From UBA2883 sp964017965 (GTDB lineage: Bacteria; Cyanobacteriota; Vampirovibrionia; Gastranaerophilales; Gastranaerophilaceae), in the NCBI GenBank assembly GCA_964017965.1, contig CAXHNV010000005.1, forward strand, positions 1 through 64,000: a stretch of 64,000 nt of DNA, read 5' to 3'. The translations under genes were made by a program, and so were the position numbers. The first letter of the stretch is position 1; each line of letters begins with the position of its first letter. Positions 25,752-33,354 of the stretch are shown here, piece by piece. The notes under the pieces are model-generated. The model searched no databases. It was not told the origin of the DNA and was given only the letters and a program-made list of their open reading frames with translations.

Positions 25752-28340
25752 ATGAAGAAAATTTTTGTTTTATTCGTATGTTTATTCATAAGTACGGCAG
25801 CTTTTGCAAAAGAAATAACCGTTCACAAACTCGATAACGGTCAGACAGTTATTATTGAACAGATTAAAAACAACCCGATTGTAACTATTGACACTTGGAT
25901 TCGCACAGGTTCTATAAACGAAACCGACAAAAACACAGGTATATCCCACTTTTTAGAACACCTTTTCTTTAAAGGCACTCAAAACCACCCGAACGGAGAG
26001 TTTGATAAGATTCTTGAATCAAAAGGTGCAATCACAAACGCTGCAACATCAAAAGACTTCACTCATTACTATATAACGATAGCCTCAAACTATTTTGATT
26101 TAGCGATGGCGCTTCACGCAGATATGTTGTTACATCCGCAAATCCCTCGTAAAGAAATGGAAAAAGAACGTAAAGTCGTCATAGAAGAAATTGCTAAAAG
26201 CGCTAACGTACCAAATACAATCTGTTATGAGAACCTTAACAGCCTGTTATACACAACCCACCCTTACAAAAGACGTGTAATAGGTACTCAAGCCGTAGTC
26301 GAAAACGTAACCCGTGAAGAAATCCTCGATTATTACAACGCTCATTACACACCTTCTAATATGGTAACTCTTGTTGTTGGCGATGTGGAGCCGGCTCACG
26401 TGCTTGAAGTTATTAAAAAAGAGTTCAACGTACCGTATAAAAAACCGGTCGTTAATCAATATAAACGTGAAAAAATGCTCACTGAACAAAAACGTATAAC
26501 AACTTATGCAGATAAAGCCACCGGTTATATGATGATAGGTTTTCGCGGAGTAAGCCTGACTGAAAACGATACTTATGCTCTCGATGTTTTAGCAACAATC
26601 TTAGGCTCAGGCAGGACTTCAAAGCTATATCAAGCACTAAAAGAACAAAAACAAATCGTAAACACAATCTCTGCAAGCGACGCTTCTATGAAAGATGATG
26701 GCATATTCATTGTTCAGGCAACGTTTGTACCTCAAAACTGTAAAAAGGTTGAAAAAGCTATCTTTGAAGAGATATCTAATATTCAACTTAAAGGTATAAC
26801 AGAAACCGAACTCAACACCGCTAAGAAGATGATTGAAAGCGACACATATTACGCCAGAGAATCAGTTACAAATATCGCATCGGAAATGGGATATATAACA
26901 ACCATCTCAGGCGGGATTCAGTATTACAAAGACTATCTTAAAAACATAAACAAGGTGAGTGCAGACGACGTCAAACGTGTTGCAAACAAGTACCTTGTTG
27001 AAACTAACAGCGCCGTATCAATCGTACTGCCTAAAACTATGGAAAACGAACACGAATGCGCTAATGTTACACCAAACAAAACAAACCATTACAAACAAAC
27101 ATCAAATAACGATACAACAATTAAATACACTTATGACAATGGACTTACACTTTTGATGAGTGATACCGATTACAATGATATTGTAGCAATAAGTATTATT
27201 GCTAAAGGCGGTGATTTCTTAGCTGACAAAAAAGGGGTTAGCACTCTTTTTGGAGAACTTCTTTTGAAAGGCACTAAAAAACACTCTGCTGTTGAGATTG
27301 CACAATTTTTAGAAGAAAAAGGGATAAACATTTCAACATCCGCAACCGCTGACAGTTTCAGAATAAACATACTTACAACAAAGCCTTACCTTGAGGATAC
27401 ATTGAACATCATTGATGAAATAATCAACGAATCAACCTTCGATAACGATGAACTTGAAAAACAAAAAACTCAAGTACTAAACAAAATAAAACAAACACGC
27501 GATAATCCGCTCCAGCTCTCACTTGACGGTTTACGCTCATTGATTTACGGAAACTCTGTTTATAACAGCTCTACAGTTGTTCTCGAAAAGAATATTCCAT
27601 ATATAAACCGTGAAAACATTTTAGATTACAAAACAAGAATCACTAACCCTAAAGATATCGTAATCTCAGTTACAGGAAATATTGAAAACAAAGAAGAAAC
27701 ATTCAAAAAACTCGGGAATATCTTCAATTCAAACGTAACAACAAGCTTCGATTATAACAAGTATTGTATTCCGTCATTAACAGAACAAAAGAACGCAATT
27801 AAAAAATTAAACAACCAGCAAACAGCGTGGTTAATGTTAGGCTGGCAAACAGGCAAAATAACTGACCTGAAAGAATTTGCAACGTTAAACATAATCAATA
27901 CAATCTTAGGTTCAGGTATGAGCTCAAGACTATTCATCAATCTGCGTGAACAAGAAGGTCTTGCATATCAGCTTGGCTCAAACTATTCACCAAATATGCT
28001 TGCAGGCTCGTTTTTGATTTATGTAGGAACAAACCCTTCAACATTAGAACACTCTAAAAACAAAGCTTTGGCAGAAATAAATAAGCTTAAGACACAGTTT
28101 GTAAGCGATAAAGAGCTCAAAGCAGCAAAAGAAAGATTGATAGGACAATACGTTCTGGCATTAGAAACAAACTCTGATAAAGCAGAAGCATTATGCTGGT
28201 TAGAAGCGTCAGGAAGAGGTTATAAGTTCTTAGATACCTTCCCTCAACTGATAAATTCAATAACAGCATCTGACATTATTGAAGTTGCAAACAAATACTT
28301 CAACGATAACTATGTAATGTCAGTTGTTACAAATAAATAA
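25752..28340 (+). CDS. Exported M16 zinc peptidase, two fused M16 units
   Basis: 862 aa with a Sec signal peptide (cleavage after AAFA, about residue 19). The first M16 unit has the inverted zinc motif HFLEH at 66-70 and the distal Glu in VIEEIAKS near 146. The second unit (from about residue 445) repeats the fold (TLFGELLLKGTKKHS at the matching place) without HxxEH, so it is the non-catalytic half. This resembles fused versions of the heterodimeric PqqL/processing-peptidase type. It degrades peptides in the periplasm. RBS GTGAGGA. Convergent and adjoining with the CoA-transferase operon. Confidence 0.93.
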   Translation: MKKIFVLFVCLFISTAAFAKEITVHKLDNGQTVIIEQIKNNPIVTIDTWIRTGSINETDKNTGISHFLEHLFFKGTQNHPNGEFDKILESKGAITNAATSKDFTHYYITIASNYFDLAMALHADMLLHPQIPRKEMEKERKVVIEEIAKSANVPNTICYENLNSLLYTTHPYKRRVIGTQAVVENVTREEILDYYNAHYTPSNMVTLVVGDVEPAHVLEVIKKEFNVPYKKPVVNQYKREKMLTEQKRITTYADKATGYMMIGFRGVSLTENDTYALDVLATILGSGRTSKLYQALKEQKQIVNTISASDASMKDDGIFIVQATFVPQNCKKVEKAIFEEISNIQLKGITETELNTAKKMIESDTYYARESVTNIASEMGYITTISGGIQYYKDYLKNINKVSADDVKRVANKYLVETNSAVSIVLPKTMENEHECANVTPNKTNHYKQTSNNDTTIKYTYDNGLTLLMSDTDYNDIVAISIIAKGGDFLADKKGVSTLFGELLLKGTKKHSAVEIAQFLEEKGINISTSATADSFRINILTTKPYLEDTLNIIDEIINESTFDNDELEKQKTQVLNKIKQTRDNPLQLSLDGLRSLIYGNSVYNSSTVVLEKNIPYINRENILDYKTRITNPKDIVISVTGNIENKEETFKKLGNIFNSNVTTSFDYNKYCIPSLTEQKNAIKKLNNQQTAWLMLGWQTGKITDLKEFATLNIINTILGSGMSSRLFINLREQEGLAYQLGSNYSPNMLAGSFLIYVGTNPSTLEHSKNKALAEINKLKTQFVSDKELKAAKERLIGQYVLALETNSDKAEALCWLEASGRGYKFLDTFPQLINSITASDIIEVANKYFNDNYVMSVVTNK

Positions 28341-29027
28341 TTAGACTTCCATTTGTTTCAAGTCATCAGCGACCTTGAAATCAGCACTTACGGATGATTT
28401 GATGTCGTCTATGGTGAATAATGGGTTGATATCTGTCATAAGAAGCCCTTGAGGTGTAACTTCAAATACACAGCGTTCTGTGATAATCATATCAACTTCA
28501 CCATAAGCTGTAAGCGGCAAATCACATTTTTTAACTATCTTAGGCTGACCTTTTGCCGTATGCTCCATAGCTACAATGACTCTTTTAGAGCCTACGATTA
28601 AGTCCATAGCTCCGCCCATGCCGGGAGCGAATTTATTAGGGATAAGCCAATTAGCGATACTGCCTTCTTCATCGACTTGAAGTGCACCGAGAACGGTTGC
28701 ATCAATATGACCGCCGCGCATAATCGTAAACGCCATTTGTGAATCATAGAAACACGCTCCTTCACGCGCTTCTACACAGATACCGCCTGCATTGATAATT
28801 TTTTCGTTTCTTGTTTCAGGGGTGGCATTTTTAGAAACGCCTAAGAACCCGTTTTCTGATTGGAACATTATGTGCATATCTTCAGGCACATAGTTTGCAA
28901 CCTCTGTAGGTAAACCTATACCGAGTGTAACGATATCACCGCGTTTGAACTCTTTAGCTGTTCGTTTTGCGATAATTTCTTTTATTTTATCTCTGCTTAA
29001 TTCTTTTAATTCCATAGCAACCGTCAT
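28341..29027 (-). CDS. CoA-transferase subunit B (AtoA/ScoB family)
   Basis: 228 aa. The catalytic glutamate lies in QSENGFLG (E58), the hallmark of family I CoA-transferase beta subunits. GIGLPTEVANYVP and GGAMDLIVGSKRVIVAMEHT are further family motifs. With subunit A it moves CoA between acetyl-/butyryl-/acetoacetyl-CoA and free acids; the exact acid cannot be read from the sequence. The ATG follows GGGAA and lies next to the stop of subunit A. The stop abuts that of the M16 gene, with no room for a terminator. Confidence 0.93.
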   Translation of the reverse strand: MTVAMELKELSRDKIKEIIAKRTAKEFKRGDIVTLGIGLPTEVANYVPEDMHIMFQSENGFLGVSKNATPETRNEKIINAGGICVEAREGACFYDSQMAFTIMRGGHIDATVLGALQVDEEGSIANWLIPNKFAPGMGGAMDLIVGSKRVIVAMEHTAKGQPKIVKKCDLPLTAYGEVDMIITERCVFEVTPQGLLMTDINPLFTIDDIKSSVSADFKVADDLKQMEV

Positions 29028-29678
29028 CTAATTATTCCCTTTAACGACAATGTAATCAACAAACAACCCCGGTACAACAACCTCGTTAGGATCAAGGCAA
29101 TCAACCATTTCATCAGCCTGAACAATAACCGTATCCGCAGCTGCTGCCATAACAGTATTGATATTTCTAGTTGTACCTTCGTAGGCAATGTTGCCGAACT
29201 TATCAACTTTTGTACCGTAAATCAACGCAAAATCAGCTCCGAGCGGTTTTTCGAAGATAAACTTTTTGCCGTCGACTTCCATAGTTTTCTTATCACGTTC
29301 AATAACTGTTCCGACACCTGTTTGGGTAAGGATTCCGCCGAGTCCTGAACCTTTGGCTCTGATTTTTTCTACTAATGTACCCATTGGAACAAGCTCAACT
29401 TCAAGTTCGTTGTTGTACATCTGTCTTCCTGTTTCAGGGTTTGTTCCGATGTGGGTTGTAATAACTTTTTTTACTTGTTTATTAACAATTAGTTTGCCTC
29501 TGTCTGCGTCCGGCATAGAAGTGTCGTTGCAAATCATTGTTAAATCGTTTTTATTTTGTGAAATAAGCTCTTCAATCAAATCATCAGGAACACCACAGCT
29601 TAAGAATCCTCCTATCATAACTGAAGACCCGTTTTCGATTTGTGATACAGCTTCCTTTGCACTTAAGACTTTTTTCAA
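29028..29678 (-). CDS. CoA-transferase subunit A (AtoD/ScoA family)
   Basis: 216 aa, TTG start preceded by GGAGGGG. GGFLSCGVPDDLIEEL near residue 23, NELEVELVPMGTLVEKIRAKGSGLGG and KPLGADFALI are typical of family I alpha subunits. It makes a heterodimer or tetramer with the product of the next gene. A promoter TAGACA-17 bp-TAAAAT lies just upstream (about 29705-29735), beyond which a minus-strand hairpin terminator isolates the operon. Confidence 0.93.
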   Translation of the reverse strand: MKKVLSAKEAVSQIENGSSVMIGGFLSCGVPDDLIEELISQNKNDLTMICNDTSMPDADRGKLIVNKQVKKVITTHIGTNPETGRQMYNNELEVELVPMGTLVEKIRAKGSGLGGILTQTGVGTVIERDKKTMEVDGKKFIFEKPLGADFALIYGTKVDKFGNIAYEGTTRNINTVMAAAADTVIVQADEMVDCLDPNEVVVPGLFVDYIVVKGNN

Positions 29679-29744
29679 AATATCCCCTCCACACCGTAGA
29701 TAATAAGAATATTTTAGTACAAAACTTCTAATTTGTCTATTTCA

Positions 29745-29776
29745 TAAAAAAAGCCCTCATAAAAGGAGATATGAGA
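29745..29776 (-). terminator. Hairpin terminator upstream of the CoA-transferase operon
   Basis: On the minus strand GCTCTCATA and TATGAGGGC pair around a C/T-rich loop and are followed by seven T. No coding gene ends here on the minus strand: the nearest upstream feature is the divergent promoter at 29833. It may end a short unannotated transcript or act as a leader attenuator. Confidence 0.5.
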
Positions 29777-29832
29777 GCTCAACTAATTAAGTAAAAGAGA
29801 CATTTCAATAAACATTGTCACATGCATTATTT

Positions 29833-29861
29833 TTGATTTCCAATAAATTTTGTTCTATAAT
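29833..29861 (+). promoter_or_regulatory. Promoter TTGATT-17-TATAAT of the TPR gene, leaderless
   Basis: TTGATT (29833-29838), exactly 17 bp, TATAAT (29856-29861). Six bases then separate the hexamer from ATG 29868, so the predicted transcript begins at the start codon. No RBS is possible. Confidence 0.6.
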
Positions 29862-29867
29862 TCTGGT

Positions 29868-30632
29868 ATGAGAAAGATTCTTACAGGGATATTGTCAATA
29901 CTGTTGATTTCAAACATAGTTCTTGCAGAAGACGTAAAAACAAAAGCTCTTGCACAGAACGCTGCTGTTGAGATTGACAAGGTTTTTGTTGACTCGCAAA
30001 ACTATAAGAAACAAAAAAAGCCTAAAAAACAAAAACCTCAAAAAGTTGAACAGAAACAAGAAACCAAACTTCCGGCAAAACAAGAGGACGAGAGAAAATT
30101 ACATAGGGAACTACAGGAACTTACCCAGCTAAACCAACAAGCAGTTGCTTTGTATACAGACAATAACTTAGATGAATCATTAAAGACTTTTGCAAAGATT
30201 CCGGAAGATAAACGAACCCCTGAAATTTGGCTTTTAATGGGTAATATTTTAATGGATAAGGGCAAAAACGACGAAGCTGTGTTTATGTACGGCAGAGCTG
30301 TTCTTGTTGAACCTTCGTTCTATAAAGCTTATTATAATATGGCGAATATTTACCTTGCTGAAGACAAGTTCAATATGGCAATAGACCAATATAAACAGGC
30401 AATCAAATATAACGCTAATAACCCTTATGTTTATTATAATTTAGGTTGTGCTTATTTGAAAGCAGGTGATTTAAAGAAAGCTAAATATTCATTCATCAAG
30501 GCTGTTGAACTTAAGAACAATGTTGCGGATTTTCATTATAATTTAGCCTATGTTTTCAAACGTTTAAAGAAAGAAAAACAAGCTAAGATATATTTAAACA
30601 ACTACAATAAACTTACTGGTGAATTGAATTAG
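29868..30632 (+). CDS. Exported TPR-repeat protein
   Basis: 254 aa from ATG 29868. An in-frame ATG six codons earlier lies inside the promoter and is rejected. Sec signal peptide (ILTGILSILLISNIVLAE), a Lys/Gln/Pro-rich linker (about 45-80), then three to four TPRs (IWLLMGNILMDKGKNDEAVF, YKAYYNMANIYLAEDKFNMA, PYVYYNLGCAYLKAGDLKKA). It resembles the larger TPR protein at 22600 in build. Likely periplasmic scaffold. The 3' end overlaps the convergent gene by 20 bp. Confidence 0.85.
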   Translation: MRKILTGILSILLISNIVLAEDVKTKALAQNAAVEIDKVFVDSQNYKKQKKPKKQKPQKVEQKQETKLPAKQEDERKLHRELQELTQLNQQAVALYTDNNLDESLKTFAKIPEDKRTPEIWLLMGNILMDKGKNDEAVFMYGRAVLVEPSFYKAYYNMANIYLAEDKFNMAIDQYKQAIKYNANNPYVYYNLGCAYLKAGDLKKAKYSFIKAVELKNNVADFHYNLAYVFKRLKKEKQAKIYLNNYNKLTGELN

Positions 30633-32064
30633 CAAATTCTTTATATACATTCATCCTATAGTTGTAAGCTTCGTGAGAAGTATTGAAAGTATTGTTATAA
30701 GCGCTTTCAACATCCCCGAATGAAGATCGATTTTCGCTTCTCATCATTTGTTCGTGGGTGTTTGTATATGGTGAAAGCGGGAAGATATCGGTCATTTGCA
30801 TATAGGTTGGAAGTCTGTAGCTAATATCTTCATAAGCATTGAACGCGTTTTTGATTCTGTTCAGTCTGGTTTCAAAATTCATTCCACCATAGTCGTTATC
30901 ATCTGATATAATAGGACCTGCAGCATATTCATCGTTCCAGCGTTGTTTTTTAAACTCGTGCATAACGGAACCGAAATCGTCAGCTCTACCCCAGTCATTA
31001 CCGGCGGTTAAGCCCATTTCATTAAAACGAGAATTTGTATCGCATTTTTCACCTATGAGTGCAATATCGTTTCTGCCTGTTTTTGAACGGATTTGGTTAG
31101 TTATATATTGCATTTGTTGGAAGTTAGGAACTCTACCGTTACCGCAATAGTTACCCATATCCCAGTTACCGACGTGTTTTGCACTATCAAAATAGATAGC
31201 GTCAAAACCTAGTTCTACAGCCCAACAGCACGCATCGATGAATGCTTTTTCATCTTTATTCCAGTTGAACGCACGTCCTTGAACAGTCATCTGACCTTCA
31301 GATAACGGCATTCTAAAACCTGTTTTAAGCCCTCTTATATGAGCTAAATCATTAAATGCTTTAACCTGTTCATCATCACCCATTCTGTCATGACCTCTTG
31401 AAAGGTTGCGAGAGGTTAGGTTTTGAGAAATTCCTGAATGCAGGTCTACTGTGTATAATGACCTATCACCTGTTTTATTATCATCGTAGTTACCCATTGT
31501 AGGATAAAGCTGAGATAGGATTATACAGTTTGCATAACTTTTTGATGACGGTGGAATCGCAGGTAACAGCTTGATTACATTTAATAACCCTTCTTGTTTT
31601 TCGTTACCCTTTGTAAGCGCAACTGTACGAGGGTTAATCTCTATATAATTAGCACGACGACCCCATTTGTCGCCATAGTTTGGTGAAAGGATATATGACG
31701 GTATTTCATAATGATCGTTAAGGGTACAAATACTTTGTATTGCTTGTTCAGGTGACCGTTTCAATAGGTTTTCGGGATTGGTTGTAACCCAGCGTTTGTT
31801 AGAACCTGTGTGGTAGGTATTATAAACTGTTTCATCATCGCGGCAAATATTGTTTCTGCCTGTAAGTATCCAGAACAGCTTCTTTGCAGGCTGATGGTCA
31901 CCGTAATATCCTTTGAAATTTATATTGGCACGGTTATAGTTTGAAACACTCTCTAAACCTTCGTTTTGAGAGTTTTGATTATGATGTTCTGTAACTTTCT
32001 CTTGTTTTGCTGCTAATTTTGAAGCGGGAGTATTTTGAATACTGTTAAATCTGTTTATTTCCAT
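30613..32064 (-). CDS. GH13-like TIM-barrel protein with INFKG N-terminal leader
   Basis: 483 aa. The N-terminal 45 residues are polar and disordered, ending in INFKG (48-52); there is no Sec signal. Residues 235-345 resemble alpha-amylase-fold conserved regions: GLKTGFRMPLSEGQ, then LGFDAIYFDSAKHVG with candidate nucleophile D293, then ALIGEK with candidate acid/base E339, and a later SDDNDYGG that may match region IV. This suggests a GH13-like glycosidase or transglucosidase, but motif spacing is unusual and the usual N-terminal barrel strands are divergent. RBS AGGTG. It shares its leader type with the M29 aminopeptidase at 42565. Confidence 0.6.
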   Translation of the reverse strand: MEINRFNSIQNTPASKLAAKQEKVTEHHNQNSQNEGLESVSNYNRANINFKGYYGDHQPAKKLFWILTGRNNICRDDETVYNTYHTGSNKRWVTTNPENLLKRSPEQAIQSICTLNDHYEIPSYILSPNYGDKWGRRANYIEINPRTVALTKGNEKQEGLLNVIKLLPAIPPSSKSYANCIILSQLYPTMGNYDDNKTGDRSLYTVDLHSGISQNLTSRNLSRGHDRMGDDEQVKAFNDLAHIRGLKTGFRMPLSEGQMTVQGRAFNWNKDEKAFIDACCWAVELGFDAIYFDSAKHVGNWDMGNYCGNGRVPNFQQMQYITNQIRSKTGRNDIALIGEKCDTNSRFNEMGLTAGNDWGRADDFGSVMHEFKKQRWNDEYAAGPIISDDNDYGGMNFETRLNRIKNAFNAYEDISYRLPTYMQMTDIFPLSPYTNTHEQMMRSENRSSFGDVESAYNNTFNTSHEAYNYRMNVYKEFANSIHQ

Positions 32065-32154
32065 AAGTCACCTATATATATAACGATTAATATAAAACAT
32101 AAAAATTAAATAATTTGCTTGAATGTGATAAAATATTTACAAAAAAGGGGACGT

Positions 32155-32943
32155 ATGGAAGAGTTTAGTTTAGAAAAAGAGTTTGAAATATTGATAAGAA
32201 ACGGCTGGTTAACAGAATCAGAAGCCGAACAGTTTATTGGTGATGAAAACATCAAAAAATGTTTAAATGAATGTACCAGCCCTACGAAAGACAAGGTTTT
32301 CAGGGCATTAAAGGAAGTTCCTTTAGATAGGGTTAGGGTTTTAATATTGGGCAAGGATCCATATCCGAATCCAAAAGATGCTCACGGACTGGCGTTCTCA
32401 AGTGATAATTTCAAGACACCGGATTCTTTAAAGAATATATTTAAGGCGATTGATAAGGCTTATGGTTCTAACTTGTTCGAGAAGGCTCAAAATAACCTTA
32501 CCAATTGGGTAAATGAAGGTGTTTTACTTTTAAACACCGGATTAACGTATTCAAAGGTTTGTGATGAAACAATTACTAAAAAAGAGCTTAATTCATTACA
32601 AACTCGAACACAAAGCAGACACATGAGAACGTGGAAGAATTTTGTGAAACTAATTATGCAAAAAATTCTTTCAATGAAAGATCAACCTATTGTAATGATG
32701 TTATGGGGGAATGAGGCACATGATATTGTCTTTTCAAACATAAATGACAAGAGTTTTCAGGAATTTGTACATGTTAGAAAAGCTGTCATCATACCTGATA
32801 CAAAGATTATGTTGTTACAGACCTCACATCCGTCACCGTTATCGGTAAATAGGGGCGGCGATTTTCCGACAACCGCACCAATACATTTCAAAGAGTGCGA
32901 CAACCACCTCGGCTGTAACAAGATAAATTGGATAAAATTATAA
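32155..32943 (+). CDS. ung: Uracil-DNA glycosylase family 1
   Basis: 262 aa from ATG 32155, set by GGGGACG upstream. Motif A GKDPYPNPKDAHGLAFS (66-82) carries catalytic Asp68. The usual GQDPYH is altered to GKDPYP. LLLNTGLT is the second motif and HPSPLS (225-230) contains the catalytic His loop. It removes uracil from DNA. The His-to-Pro change after the Tyr is a departure from most UNGs. An N-terminal extension of about 40 residues is present. Ends at a strong bidirectional terminator. Confidence 0.92.
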   Translation: MEEFSLEKEFEILIRNGWLTESEAEQFIGDENIKKCLNECTSPTKDKVFRALKEVPLDRVRVLILGKDPYPNPKDAHGLAFSSDNFKTPDSLKNIFKAIDKAYGSNLFEKAQNNLTNWVNEGVLLLNTGLTYSKVCDETITKKELNSLQTRTQSRHMRTWKNFVKLIMQKILSMKDQPIVMMLWGNEAHDIVFSNINDKSFQEFVHVRKAVIIPDTKIMLLQTSHPSPLSVNRGGDFPTTAPIHFKECDNHLGCNKINWIKL

Positions 32944-32980
32944 TTAAAAAGAGATAGGTTTACCTATCTCTTTTTAATTA
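32941..32980. terminator. Bidirectional terminator after ung
   Basis: A 19-bp perfect inverted repeat (arms ending AGAGATAGGT and its complement) with a 2-nt loop and A and T tails. Its right arm runs into the partial tRNA-Gly copy at 32977. Confidence 0.85.
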
Positions 32981-32995
32981 GCGGAAGACGAGACT
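32977..32995 (-). repeat. 19-bp duplicate of the tRNA-Gly 3' end
   Basis: The sequence attagcggaagacgagact is identical to 33173-33191, which is the 3' end (acceptor and T-arm) of tRNA-Gly plus four flanking bases. The two copies flank about 177 bp that holds repeat copy 4. It looks like an att-type or slippage duplication at a tRNA 3' end. Confidence 0.85.
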
Positions 32996-33091
32996 GTCTT
33001 GAGTCGCTCGCGTTTAACGGGTCTGCGCTTTTTGCTATCAGGACTTTGTCCTTCTCGCAAAAGAGCTCCGCCCTCAGCTCGCTCCTCGCTC
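32996..33091 (-). repeat. Structured intergenic repeat, copy 4 (next to tRNA-Gly)
   Basis: Minus strand: CGAGCGAGGAGCGAGC, CTGAGGGCGGAGCTCTTTTG, hairpin AGGAC/GTCCT (33040-33052), then CTGATAGCAAAAAGCGCAG and AACGCGAGCGACTCAAGAC. The hairpin stem has changed at two pairs relative to copy 3 while staying fully paired. It is outside the ribosomal operon, with no gene stop at its end, and lies between the terminator of tRNA-Gly and the duplicated tRNA end. Confidence 0.8.
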
Positions 33092-33144
33092 GAACTCAGA
33101 CAAAACTTCGTTTTGTGGAGTTCTCGTCTCTGTTCTTTACAAAT

Positions 33145-33172
33145 AAAAAAGACACCAAAAGGTGTCTTTTTT
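33145..33172 (-). terminator. Terminator after tRNA-Gly
   Basis: AAGACACC, loop, GGTGTCTT followed by T runs on the minus strand, directly downstream of the tRNA 3' end. Confidence 0.85.
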
Positions 33173-33175
33173 ATT

Positions 33176-33248
33176 AGCGGAAGACGAGACTCGAACTCGC
33201 GACAGTCTGCTTGGAAGGCAGATACTCTACCAACTGAGCTACTTCCGC
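33176..33248 (-). tRNA. tRNA-Gly (anticodon TCC)
   Basis: On the minus strand the 7-bp acceptor GCGGAAG/CTTCCGC, D-arm GCTC/GAGT-like, anticodon stem TCTGC/GCAGA with loop CTTCCAA (anticodon TCC) and T-loop GTTCGAGTC fold into a cloverleaf. The discriminator base is T, as usual for tRNA-Gly. CCA is not encoded. It reads GGA and GGG. Followed by a terminator and by a duplicate of its 3' end 180 bp away. Confidence 0.95.
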
Positions 33249-33315
33249 ATCAGCAAATTAATACTAACCTAAAACAAAAAAATTTTCAAGTAAAATTTTA
33301 AATACGTTTTGTTTC

Positions 33316-33324
33316 TGTTATAAT
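33316..33324 (+). promoter_or_regulatory. Extended -10 promoter of gatA
   Basis: TGT then TATAAT, start near 33331, followed by the RBS GAGGTG before ATG 33355. Confidence 0.5.
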
Positions 33325-33354
33325 TTAATCAACATAATAATTATGAGGTGAATA

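Noticed and set aside
32999..33301. 100-aa plus-strand frame across repeat copy 4 and tRNA-Gly
   Set aside because: It reads through a terminator, a repeat element and a tRNA on the opposite strand; it is a shadow.
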